Of a stretch of DNA of 33,537 nucleotides, positions 16,542 to 24,117 are shown piece after piece. A program made the translations under genes and the position numbers. Source of the stretch: Eubacteriales bacterium (GTDB taxonomy: Bacteria; Bacillota; Clostridia; Lachnospirales; Lachnospiraceae); NCBI GenBank assembly GCA_030539395.1, contig JAUNSC010000036.1, positions 1 through 33,537 of the forward strand. Reading direction: 5' to 3'. The notes beneath the pieces were generated by a model that worked only from the letters and a program-made list of their open reading frames with translations, had not been told where the DNA came from and searched no databases. Numbering within the stretch: the first letter of the stretch is position 1; each line of letters starts with the position of its first letter.

Positions 16542-17428
16542 TACTGCACCCTCCTTTTAGGCTCTCGCTCTTCGAAAATCTTGTTCAGAACTACCGTTGC
16601 CAGCAGACAGATAATGATAAATACAACGCTGATTGCGTTACCATAGCCATATTTGAAGGCTTTAAACGCCTGCTGGTATAAATAGGTTGCCGTGAACTGG
16701 GTTGCATTGCCCGGACCTCCATTGGTCAGCAGGTATACTGTTTCCATCTGTTTTAACGCAGAGATGACCGCCATCGTTACGTTAACCTGAATGACCGGCT
16801 TCATCAGCGGAAGTGTCACGCGCAGGAAAGTCTGCCTCGGGTTGGCCCCATCGATGGCCGCCGCCTCGTAAAGAGTCGGATCAATATTTTTGATACCCGA
16901 ATAGTAAATCAGCATACCCCAGCCGAATCCGTGCCAGATCAGTACAACAAGTACGGACCATATGGCCATCTGAGGACTGAACCAGTTAATATTGCCCTTA
17001 TGCCCGAACAGCTTCAGAATATTGTTGAGAAGTCCAAAATTGGGGTTATAGATAAATTTCCACAGGTAGGCAATAACCGCCACAGAAATAACATTCGGTA
17101 TAAAATAAACACACCGGAAAAAGGATTCTCCTCTCCCTCCCTTTTTATCAAGAATTGCCGCCACAATGATTGCCAGCGGATGCTGGATACAGATAAATCC
17201 GATTGCCAGAAACAGTGAGTTGCGAAGTGCCGTAAAAAATGCCTCATCATGTGCCAGCGTCTTATAGTTCTCAAGGCCAATCATATCCCAGGAGCCCATG
17301 CCCGAGTAATTGGTCAGAGAATAATAAACGCTCAGACAGATCGGTGCCAGAATCGCAAACACAAAGAGAAGAAGTCCCGGCAGCACAAGGCTCGTTATTA
17401 CCAGCTTATTACTATACATTTTTTTCAT
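16541..17428 (-). CDS. sugar ABC transporter permease, MalF type (second importer)
   Basis: A 295-residue permease. It has a first helix at about 10-32 (LVLPGLLLFVFAILAPICLS), five more helices, and the EAA loop EAAAIDGANPRQTFLRVTLP at about 189-208. The N-terminal Lys-rich start MKKMYSNK follows AAAGGAATGCTATT, an acceptable ribosome site. It pairs with the MalG-type subunit that overlaps its stop. Confidence 0.9.
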   Translation of the reverse strand: MKKMYSNKLVITSLVLPGLLLFVFAILAPICLSVYYSLTNYSGMGSWDMIGLENYKTLAHDEAFFTALRNSLFLAIGFICIQHPLAIIVAAILDKKGGRGESFFRCVYFIPNVISVAVIAYLWKFIYNPNFGLLNNILKLFGHKGNINWFSPQMAIWSVLVVLIWHGFGWGMLIYYSGIKNIDPTLYEAAAIDGANPRQTFLRVTLPLMKPVIQVNVTMAVISALKQMETVYLLTNGGPGNATQFTATYLYQQAFKAFKYGYGNAISVVFIIICLLATVVLNKIFEEREPKRRVQ

Positions 17429-17463
17429 AATAGCATTCCTTTCTCAATTATGCCATAATATAA

Positions 17464-17491
17464 GAGCGGCCCCCGCGAAGGGCAGCCGCTC
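17464..17491 (-). other. intercistronic hairpin after the second binding-protein gene
   Basis: GAGCGGC and GCCGCTC arms with an inner CCC/GGG pairing. On the minus strand it is followed by TTATATTATGG, not a proper T-run. It lies 24 bases after the binding-protein stop, in the same place as the 9174-9197 hairpin of the other importer operon. Likely role: mRNA protection or partial termination. Confidence 0.55.
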
Positions 17492-17514
17492 CATCATATT
17501 ATTCTCTGCGTTGC

Positions 17515-18798
17515 CTATTTGCAGGCTGTTCCAATATTACCAAGGAATGTATCTACATCAATTGTTCCATTAGATACGCTCTGGATTTCGCTCTCGATGC
17601 TTGTCTTAAACGCTGACGGTCCGCAGTCGTTTACCGGAGTTCCTGAAACGCTTGTTGCATTTGTAACAATTTCAACAATCTGTTTCATCAGCTCTGTCTC
17701 CTCGCCAGTCATATAATCCGTCTGATCCTGTGCTGACATACCTACACCATTTTCCCAACCGTATTTCGAAAGTTTATCCGGCTGGTACATGAAGTTCAGG
17801 AACTTGATTGCTTCATCTTTTACTTCTGAGCTTGCAGATACTGCATATCCGCCGCCGTTCCATGCTTCAATATCAGTTGCAGAAGCTGCGCCGTCTGTTA
17901 CAGTCGGCATTGTAAATACTCGAATATTTGTACGGATTTCCTCCGGGATATCCTCGTTAAGTGCCATAGATGTTTCCCAGCTTCCCATATAGAACATGGC
18001 TGCCTGTCCGTTTGTAAACAGATTCATCGCTGTTCCATAATCCTGTGAATCGTAACCCACCTGGAACAATCCTGCATCTGCAGCATCTTTCAGCAACTGT
18101 GTAGCCTGTGCAAATGCTTCATCTGAGAAATCACCGTTTGCAACTGCATTTGCAACAGTTTCTTTGTAGTCACCTGTAATTTTGTAGAGAAGGTCTGAAA
18201 GATAAACTGCCATCGGCCATCCGTCTCCGCCGTCCATTGCCACCGGTGTCATACCTGCTTCTGTGATTGTTTTTCCAAGTTCCAGCAGCTCATCGTATGT
18301 AGATGGTACGCTCCAGCCGTTATCTTCAAACATCTTCTGATTGTAGTAGAATACTGCCACGTCCGTATTTCTCGGGAGTCCATAAAGTTTGCCGTCTTTC
18401 TTGAAACCTTCCAGAGAACCTTCGATAAATTTGTAGTCTGCGTAATCATCCTCGTTCAATTCAGCAAGCACACCTGCTTCCAGAACCTCATCAAGGAAAG
18501 ATGGCTGTCCCCAGATGTTGACTACATCCGGCATTCCTTCCATTGCATACGCTTTAAATTTTGTCTTGTAGGCTTCCTCATCAAGGGCTTCTACTTCAAT
18601 CGTAACATTTGGATTTTCTTCCATGTACTCGTCAATAATCATCTGTTCCACAAGGCCCTGACCATTTTTCCGATCCGGCAGATTGGAAAAGACCTTCAAT
18701 GTTACCGGTTCCTCTGCACTTGCATAAATTGTTGCGCCTGACATAAGACCTGTTACCATTGCTGCTGTCAACGCCACTGACCACCATTTTGCTTTCAT
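17515..18798 (-). CDS. extracellular sugar-binding protein of the second ABC importer
   Basis: A 427-residue family 1 binding protein from the ATG at 18798, 7 bases after CAGGAGG. The signal peptide is MKAKWW plus a hydrophobic core with likely cleavage after ASA at about residue 27. As in the first importer there is no lipobox cysteine. The mature protein starts EEPVTLKVFSNLP. A 45-codon in-frame extension upstream crosses the promoter region and is rejected. It is the first gene of an operon with two permeases, a two-component system and GH30, so the ligand is probably an oligosaccharide or glycoside later cut by that enzyme. Confidence 0.88.
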   Translation of the reverse strand: MKAKWWSVALTAAMVTGLMSGATIYASAEEPVTLKVFSNLPDRKNGQGLVEQMIIDEYMEENPNVTIEVEALDEEAYKTKFKAYAMEGMPDVVNIWGQPSFLDEVLEAGVLAELNEDDYADYKFIEGSLEGFKKDGKLYGLPRNTDVAVFYYNQKMFEDNGWSVPSTYDELLELGKTITEAGMTPVAMDGGDGWPMAVYLSDLLYKITGDYKETVANAVANGDFSDEAFAQATQLLKDAADAGLFQVGYDSQDYGTAMNLFTNGQAAMFYMGSWETSMALNEDIPEEIRTNIRVFTMPTVTDGAASATDIEAWNGGGYAVSASSEVKDEAIKFLNFMYQPDKLSKYGWENGVGMSAQDQTDYMTGEETELMKQIVEIVTNATSVSGTPVNDCGPSAFKTSIESEIQSVSNGTIDVDTFLGNIGTACK

Positions 18799-18869
18799 TC
18801 TGATACCCTCCTGTTTCCTTTTCCTGACCACCGTTTTCTTTATTCGGTGCGTTTCTTTTTGATGAAGAA

Positions 18870-18898
18870 AGTATATCACCTTCCCCGAGTCCGTTACA
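18870..18898 (-). promoter_or_regulatory. activator-dependent promoter candidate of the second importer
   Basis: A -10 box TATACT on the minus strand, 72 bases before the start codon, with only TGTAAC 17 bases upstream, a poor -35 box. That fits a promoter that needs the AraC-type regulator encoded in the operon. Confidence 0.45.
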
Positions 18899-18912
18899 GG
18901 TAGCAATCTTTC

Positions 18913-18930
18913 AAAATAGTGGACTATTTT
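18913..18930. promoter_or_regulatory. perfect palindrome upstream of the second importer promoter
   Basis: AAAATAGTGGACTATTTT is an exact 8-2-8 inverted repeat ending 14 bases upstream of the putative -35 box, where an activator would bind. A second inverted repeat, TCAGA-TATT-TCTGA, lies at 18938-18951. The binder is unknown; the operon's own response regulator is the first candidate. Confidence 0.45.
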
Positions 18931-19008
18931 CATTTTTTCAGATATTTCTGATAAATATTCTTATCCGGTTACTTCAAAATTATCATCATTTTCACAGTTC
19001 TTTTCTCA

Positions 19009-19037
19009 TTGCGTAAAAGGCAAAAAAAAACTATAAT
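19009..19037 (+). promoter_or_regulatory. promoter of the 19082 gene
   Basis: TTGCGT, 17 bases, then perfect TATAAT; start codon 44 bases downstream with AAGGAG at 19067-19072. The spacer contains a run of nine A residues. Confidence 0.65.
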
Positions 19038-19081
19038 TGTAATAGCATTTTAAGAATTATAATTATAAGGAGAGGCCCTTT

Positions 19082-20074
19082 ATGTACAAAAGAAAATCTT
19101 TGATTATCATTTTATCGGTCATTGCTCTTTGCGCAATCGCTGCATTCTTTTATCACTCAACTGCAAAACCTTCCTGGCTCCGAAAATCAGAACCTGTAGA
19201 TCCATCTGTTTCATCTGCCTCCGGCCAGTACAACACTTACAAGCACTTAAAGGTTCCCACATGCGTCGCTAAAATTGATAAGACTTATTTTATCTCAGAC
19301 TGCTATCATAACCAGATTATCTACAGCGACTCTCTTGAAACGCCGCTGACCGAATGGAAAATCATGGCTGATAACATCAATCTGGGCCATACGCTTGCCA
19401 GCGATGGTATCGTTTATCTGGCCGATGATACAGACAACCACAGCATTCTCGTATATGAAAAAAAGGAGGAAAAGTTCCTGCTCACTCAGAAATTTTCCTC
19501 AATTGGGATCCGTCCTCATTATGTAGTTTATGATGATTCTACTTCGCGTTTCTATGCCCTGAGCTCCATGACCGGCGAAATTTATGTTTTTAAAAGGCTG
19601 GAGAACTCCACTGAAGTAGTCCTTGAAGAAATCCGGTCTATGGAAGAACTCAGCGAAAGTTACATACGTTCTTTCACCATTATGGATGATGAAATCTACT
19701 TCGTATCCGGTCCCAATGCCATTGTCCGGGCACGGCTTTCTGATTTGACCTTTTTGGAAGAATACCCGGTAGGACCGGAACTGAGCGGAATGGTACAGCT
19801 TGAAAAAATACAGGATTGGTACTATATCACCATATCCACAGATATAGACGGCAATCAGGATGCCGCTACCATTATTCGCACTCAGGATTTGCACGGACTT
19901 ATTGACGGTGATTACGAAGATATTTATTCTCTTTTCGGAGAAGGCGGTACCCCCTATTATATGACCACTTTTGACGGGCACTGGTATCTCACCGAGCACC
20001 GAAAGAAAAAAAGAGGTCTCTGGCAGTTCGATGTGATAGATAACGAAATAGTAAATATCAAATTGCTCTATTAA
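19082..20074 (+). CDS. membrane-anchored or secreted protein with beta-propeller-like repeats, unknown function
   Basis: A 330-residue protein with an N-terminal membrane anchor or signal (MYKRK followed by hydrophobic residues to about 24) and a polar spacer rich in Ser/Pro to about 48. The rest is made of short beta-strand-like segments with recurring aromatic-Val/Leu patterns (TYFISDCYHNQIIYSD, GIVYLADDTDNHSILVYEK, SRFYALSSMTGEIYVFKR), resembling NHL/six-bladed propeller folds. No catalytic motif is evident. It has its own promoter and points toward the sigma-factor operon; the two stop codons overlap. Confidence 0.75.
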   Translation: MYKRKSLIIILSVIALCAIAAFFYHSTAKPSWLRKSEPVDPSVSSASGQYNTYKHLKVPTCVAKIDKTYFISDCYHNQIIYSDSLETPLTEWKIMADNINLGHTLASDGIVYLADDTDNHSILVYEKKEEKFLLTQKFSSIGIRPHYVVYDDSTSRFYALSSMTGEIYVFKRLENSTEVVLEEIRSMEELSESYIRSFTIMDDEIYFVSGPNAIVRARLSDLTFLEEYPVGPELSGMVQLEKIQDWYYITISTDIDGNQDAATIIRTQDLHGLIDGDYEDIYSLFGEGGTPYYMTTFDGHWYLTEHRKKKRGLWQFDVIDNEIVNIKLLY

Positions 20075-20856
20075 ATATCTGTATTTATATTTGCCGATGC
20101 CACATTCCCTGACTCGATCATATTCTCCCTTACTTCATCATAAGTACCGTTTTCCGGAGTAAGTGTCACGTTATAATATGCCATCGGCATTTCGTTTGCC
20201 TCCATTATGTTTTTAATCTGACCGAGCACCTTTTGCAGATCTTCTTCCGTTGGAGTCCCTCTCCACGAAATCGCTGCCATACACCGTGCCGAAACATTTT
20301 TTAAAATTGATGAGTCAAAATCCTGATCTAAAATCAAATATTCACTATATTTCATTGAAGATTCATACCTTTCAACATTTTCTTCCGAGAAACAGAGATC
20401 AATTTCCACTGTATTTTGGTCAATCCCATAATACAGTGGTATGAATTCGAGCTCCGGAAGCTCATTTTGCAGTATAAGTTCTGCCTGTCCGGCCGCTTCT
20501 GCTCCCAGCCGATAACAGGTATTCCACCGGCTCTCAACAAGCCTCTCATGTTCCGGCAATGCGTCTTCCGATAATTTATCTGAAGTATCTGTCCAGTACC
20601 GTGTCACAATCTCAAAATGAGTATCACGGCTTTCTTCCGACTGGACTTGCATCCGATAAACAAATGGCGAATCATATAAAACACCTGTAACCTTAAAAGT
20701 TTGTCCCGGATAGAGTTTTTCGGCATATGTAACGGCCTGCCGTTTTGCATATGCTTTGCTGACAGGATCACCGCATGCCCCATCATAAACTGCCAGCAGC
20801 CCAAATATAATCACAAATCCCATAATACCGGCAATCATTCTTTTCATTTTTCTCAT
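20071..20856 (-). CDS. YfjL-like membrane-anchored protein of the sigma operon
   Basis: A 261-residue protein with one N-terminal membrane segment (about 8-24) and a soluble outside part. It includes GDPVSKAYAKRQAVTYAEK and GVLYDSPFVYRMQVQS, a pattern I associate with YfjL-like proteins of Firmicutes; the function of that family is unknown. Its ATG overlaps the anti-sigma stop by one base (TAATG). Position and topology suggest a sensor or output of the ECF system. Its stop overlaps that of the convergent plus-strand gene by 4 bases, with no terminator between. Confidence 0.65.
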   Translation of the reverse strand: MRKMKRMIAGIMGFVIIFGLLAVYDGACGDPVSKAYAKRQAVTYAEKLYPGQTFKVTGVLYDSPFVYRMQVQSEESRDTHFEIVTRYWTDTSDKLSEDALPEHERLVESRWNTCYRLGAEAAGQAELILQNELPELEFIPLYYGIDQNTVEIDLCFSEENVERYESSMKYSEYLILDQDFDSSILKNVSARCMAAISWRGTPTEEDLQKVLGQIKNIMEANEMPMAYYNVTLTPENGTYDEVRENMIESGNVASANINTDI

Positions 20857-21422
20857 TAGATTTCCCCCTTAAATGCATATTTTAGTAATACTGCTGCCAG
20901 TGCTCCGATATAAGAAAATACCAACGGAAATACTGCACTTATTACAGAATCCCAGATCGCTGTTTTCCAGCTGCACGTATTTCCTATACCCATAAGGAGG
21001 GCAATAATAATCCACAATACAGCAGCAATCAGCGGTACATATCTCCACGTCCGGCCCCCAATCAGATACACAAATCCACTGACAAACGGAAAAACCAGAA
21101 CCATCAGCCAGGGAGACGATGAACTTGTTATCACAATCAGCACACCAGCCATCAGACTCACGCAGATGCCTGTCAGCAGCCAAATTGATATTTTTTCACG
21201 GATATCCATTAATATCCGTCTATCGTCTTTTTCATTGCATAAAAAAGAATCTCTTTTTGTAATTTCCTTTTCTTCCAGATTCGAATATTTATTTCTGCAT
21301 TTTGCACATCCTGCAATATGAGAAAGGACAGCCTTTTTACTTTCCTCTGCTGCGATTCCATCTTCCACAAGAGGAATCAGGTCTTCACATATTCCGCATG
21401 TTATCCTGATACTGTCATCCAT
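20856..21422 (-). CDS. anti-sigma factor with zf-HC2 domain
   Basis: A 188-residue membrane protein. The N-terminal zinc-binding anti-sigma domain has Cys9, Cys12 and the H-x3-C-x2-C core His35, Cys39, Cys42. About four hydrophobic segments follow between 78 and 180, so the zinc domain faces the cytoplasm where it would hold the sigma factor. It overlaps the sigma gene by 8 bases, the standard arrangement for a cognate pair. A multi-pass C-terminal part, rather than a single helix, hints that it may sense membrane state. Confidence 0.82.
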   Translation of the reverse strand: MDDSIRITCGICEDLIPLVEDGIAAEESKKAVLSHIAGCAKCRNKYSNLEEKEITKRDSFLCNEKDDRRILMDIREKISIWLLTGICVSLMAGVLIVITSSSSPWLMVLVFPFVSGFVYLIGGRTWRYVPLIAAVLWIIIALLMGIGNTCSWKTAIWDSVISAVFPLVFSYIGALAAVLLKYAFKGEI

Positions 21423-21915
21423 CTATAAATCCCTCCCTTATAAGCAATTCCTTCAGTTTCTTCTTTGTGCGATGTTCTATGACGCGCGCTGAATTCGATG
21501 TTATCTGCAGCTTTCCGGAAATCTCGTCGTAGCTGTACCCCTCACTTCTCATAAGAACAACCTTTTGTGCACGTTCATCCATATTCATCAGATGTAACCT
21601 GACACGTTCTGCAAGCATGCTGTTCGAAACAGCATCTAAAATACTGTCATCAATATAAACTTCCAACATATCATCCAGATTTAATGCATCACGTGATTTT
21701 CTGATAAATTCAAACCATACATTTCTCGCTATAGAATACAGCCAGGTCCGTACACTGCTGTCACCCCTGAAAGAAGGAAGTTTCTTCAGCGCTCGTATAA
21801 AAGTTTCACTGAGCAGATCCTCCGCATCTGTCGAACTGTGTGTTAAAGAAAGGAAGTATCTGTATAATTCCGTGCTGTATTCTATATAGATTTTTTCTGC
21901 TTCATGAACTGCCAT
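21415..21915 (-). CDS. ECF RNA polymerase sigma factor
   Basis: A 166-residue sigma-70 family protein lacking regions 1 and 3, as ECF factors do. Region 2 is at about 15-75 (DAEDLLSETFIRALKKLPSF and WLYSIARNVWFEFIRK) and region 4 at about 108-158 (VVLMRSEGYSYDEISGKLQI with the helix-turn-helix). The start follows AAAGGAATTGATTC. The anti-sigma gene overlaps its 3' end. ECF systems normally autoregulate; a candidate site is listed upstream. Confidence 0.88.
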   Translation of the reverse strand: MAVHEAEKIYIEYSTELYRYFLSLTHSSTDAEDLLSETFIRALKKLPSFRGDSSVRTWLYSIARNVWFEFIRKSRDALNLDDMLEVYIDDSILDAVSNSMLAERVRLHLMNMDERAQKVVLMRSEGYSYDEISGKLQITSNSARVIEHRTKKKLKELLIREGFIDG

Positions 21916-21960
21916 GAATCAATTCCTTTCTTTATATTTTTAAATGCTTACATAAAGTTA

Positions 21961-21986
21961 GTGTCTTTTCCGGATAAAATGTTACA
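21961..21986 (-). promoter_or_regulatory. possible ECF-type autoregulatory promoter
   Basis: On the minus strand TGTAACATTTT (AAC is the hallmark of ECF -35 boxes) is followed 15 bases after TGTAAC by GACACT, about 50 bases before the sigma gene. Only one site is visible, so no motif can be built. Confidence 0.3.
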
Positions 21987-22019
21987 GCTCATTTTGATAC
22001 AATTAAACTAAAAGGAATC

Positions 22020-22046
22020 AAAAAAAGAGCCTCTTCAGGCCCTTTT
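22020..22046 (-). terminator. terminator of the decayed lipoprotein gene
   Basis: Stem AAAAGAGCCT / AGGCCCTTTT with one mismatch and loop CTTC; on the minus strand a seven-T run follows. It is just downstream of the remnant at 22057-22355. Confidence 0.7.
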
Positions 22047-22056
22047 ATATTATTTC

Positions 22057-22355
22057 TTATCCAAGCGCTCCCCTTTCCTGCCGGAAATAATTTTCCTTTT
22101 CCTCATCAGATGCCTCCCAAACGGTTATCTCCGTTCCGTCCGGTTCGACATACATTGCTTTAATCATATCTTTTTTTATGAATGTAACAACATGATCAAA
22201 AGGATGGAAACGCCATCCAATATATCTGTCCCGCAGCTTTCTTCGCCAGACAATACAGCCGTTTCTCTTTCCGTCTCATTATTTTGTGTCTGATTGCATC
22301 CCGCCAGTCCCATAATGAGCGAAAACATTACGAACTTCCCAAACACTTTTTTCCA
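22057..22355 (-). pseudogene. frameshifted small lipoprotein remnant
   Basis: Reading the minus strand, ATG at 22355 opens the wrong frame. One base over, the frame reads KKVFGKFVMFSLIMGLAGCN, a lipoprotein signal with lipobox LAGC (Cys codon 22296-22298), followed by a polar NQTQNNETERET spacer that soon runs to a stop. A third frame from about 22270 carries a plausible C-terminal part (RYIGWRFHPFDHVV, MYVEPDGTEITVWEASDEE), ending at TAA 22057. So two frameshifts separate the signal and body of one former gene of about 95 codons. No ribosome site is visible. A sequencing error could explain one shift but less likely both. Confidence 0.55.
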
Positions 22356-22403
22356 TTCTAATCACGATCTTAAATACTGGAAATATCATCGTGTACCAAA
22401 TGA

Positions 22404-22474
22404 TTTTTCGGATTTTAGGAGCGCGAAACGCGGAAAAATCCGAAGACATCATGGGGTCAAATACTTTTAACCCC
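22404..22474. repeat. double-hairpin element, REP/MITE-like
   Basis: The first hairpin has arms TTCGGATTTT (22407-22416) and AAAATCCGAA (22435-22444) with an inner CGCG-AAA-CGCG. The second is GGGGT...ACCCC (22453-22457 and 22470-22474) with a mismatched A/T part. Such paired stems in a gene-free stretch beside a restriction cassette look like a dispersed repeat. It directly follows the vsr stop and may also help end that transcript, though no T-run follows. Only one copy is in this window. Confidence 0.45.
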
Positions 22475-22483
22475 GGCATCTTT

Positions 22484-22933
22484 TTATATTTCTACATGAT
22501 TTTCCTGTGACTCCAAAAATTTCTGAACATAACTTATGACTCTCTCCTGCATATCTTCGTCTTTATTCATCTGGCGTATTGTACATTCCCATACAATGAT
22601 GTACCTTACTCCTTTTTCATCCAGTTCTTTTTGAACTGCACAATCTCTCTTTTTATTTGCTTCGAACTTTTTCTGCCAGAACTCAATTCTGGATTTTGGC
22701 ATATACGCATATTTACATCCCCCATGTCTGTGCCAGAAACAGCCATGGATAAACACCGCCGTATTATACTTTCTTAAATATATATCCGGATGCCCCGGTA
22801 CTGTTTTTGAGTTCAGACTGTATCTGTATCCTTTCGCAAACAGCAGCTTGCGAAAATAAATTTCCGGTTTCGTATCTTTTGACCGAATAGCCGCCATATT
22901 TTTACTTCGCTGTTCCGGTGTCACTATATCCAT
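22484..22933 (-). CDS. vsr: very short patch repair (Vsr) endonuclease
   Basis: A 149-residue enzyme that nicks beside T:G mismatches arising when 5-methylcytosine deaminates. The N-terminal signature TPEQRSKNMAAIRSKDTKPE at 5-24 and the catalytic core GHPDIYL (Asp50) with FIHGCFWHRHGGC (His63, His68) match E. coli Vsr residues D51, H64 and H69 almost one to one. Zinc ligands are in the GCFWH...GGCKY segment. The gap to the endonuclease gene is one base, so it is part of the same operon. Its presence fits a cytosine-5 methylase. Confidence 0.93.
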   Translation of the reverse strand: MDIVTPEQRSKNMAAIRSKDTKPEIYFRKLLFAKGYRYSLNSKTVPGHPDIYLRKYNTAVFIHGCFWHRHGGCKYAYMPKSRIEFWQKKFEANKKRDCAVQKELDEKGVRYIIVWECTIRQMNKDEDMQERVISYVQKFLESQENHVEI

Positions 22934-22934
22934 T

Positions 22935-24113
22935 TTACTTTCCCTCTATTGTCTTTACATACTGCACAAATCTTGACAATGTCCAGATTCTGTCCCGCCT
23001 GTCGGAAGGATATGTTTTAATATAAGGCTGCGGAACCACAAGAATTACATTTTCTGCCTGCATTTCATCCATCTGGGCACCGGATATGCCCTGCTGAAGC
23101 GTACATAAATATTTCGGTCTGTCTTTTAATCTGTCGGCCTCATTAAGCACCTGTCTCCACCGGTCTTTACATGTAGTCTTTGCCGCCAGTGAGAGCAGTT
23201 TTTCTACTGAAAATCCTCCGTTATGATAGGCCTCTTTGGATGGAAAGATAAAATCCGGCTTTTTGTTTCCTTCTGTTACAGCCTGAGCTGAATACTCCAG
23301 TTCATTCCCGTCAAATATGGCAGCAAGATGGTGTTCCAGACTTTTTCCGGCTCTGCTCTTTCTTCTGTTTAACACAATATTCGCCAATTTTACGAACTCA
23401 TCAACAGAAGTAAATCCCTTTGTAATTATGTCGCTGTATCGATCATACTCCAATGCACGGAAGAGTGCATATTCCATGTTTGTCCATTCAATAATCTTTC
23501 TGTCAGGATTCGTTTGTATGTATTCCATATGACCGTATGCTCTGTTCTGGATATCTCTTGCCGCTGACGACATAATCTCCGAAGCCGGAAAATCAACCTC
23601 CAGACTGCTGATAAATTCCTGAATGGCAATTTGTTCATGCGTTTCCGGCTGAACTTTCCCCGTATCAATTAAACAGTTTGTCTCTGCCGGACTGAGTCCA
23701 AATGCGCTTAAAAATGTTTCTATATCATCATCAGAATTCAATACATATCCCAGATAATTTTCTTCCTCTGCTTTCACAAAAACAAACAGGGCTCCCGTAT
23801 ACTCTGCCATTAAAAACGGAAACTCTCTTCCAAAATTTGTAATGCGATATTCATTTCTTGTTCCTTTTCCATAGTAAATGAAACGGGTATCTGTCACAAA
23901 ATCATCCTGCCACTTTACTTTTACCCATTTGTCCTTATTTTCTCCTTTTTGCCCGGGTTCCGAAAACAAGATTTCCACAGATGATTTTGGAATATATATG
24001 CCTGCCTGATGTCCTCCCGTTGCACCGGTATCATTTGCTGAAAGAAATTTGCAAAATCCCATCTGACCATTTAACACTGCCTTAATTGCCTGATTAGAAT
24101 ATTCCGTCAACAT
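22935..24113 (-). CDS. EcoRII-like type II restriction endonuclease
   Basis: A 392-residue enzyme from the ATG at 24113 (GGAAGGTG, 6 bases); length close to EcoRII. The N-terminal effector-DNA-binding domain has the EcoRII-N style motif SANDTGATGGHQAGIYIPK at about 25-43. The C-terminal PD-(D/E)xK nuclease has Glu260 (SLEHH), Asp287 (KPDFIFPS) and Lys312 in AAKTTCKDRWRQ, the EcoRII-C hallmark. By homology it should cut near CCWGG-type sites and may need two sites, as EcoRII does, but specificity is inferred. Order methylase, endonuclease, vsr with 1- to 4-base gaps makes one cassette. Confidence 0.88.
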   Translation of the reverse strand: MLTEYSNQAIKAVLNGQMGFCKFLSANDTGATGGHQAGIYIPKSSVEILFSEPGQKGENKDKWVKVKWQDDFVTDTRFIYYGKGTRNEYRITNFGREFPFLMAEYTGALFVFVKAEEENYLGYVLNSDDDIETFLSAFGLSPAETNCLIDTGKVQPETHEQIAIQEFISSLEVDFPASEIMSSAARDIQNRAYGHMEYIQTNPDRKIIEWTNMEYALFRALEYDRYSDIITKGFTSVDEFVKLANIVLNRRKSRAGKSLEHHLAAIFDGNELEYSAQAVTEGNKKPDFIFPSKEAYHNGGFSVEKLLSLAAKTTCKDRWRQVLNEADRLKDRPKYLCTLQQGISGAQMDEMQAENVILVVPQPYIKTYPSDRRDRIWTLSRFVQYVKTIEGK

Positions 24114-24117
24114 CAAA

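Noticed and set aside
22279-22479. 66-codon minus-strand frame ending in SDTK
   Set aside because: It runs through the double-hairpin element and the wrong frame of the broken lipoprotein, and has no protein-like motif.
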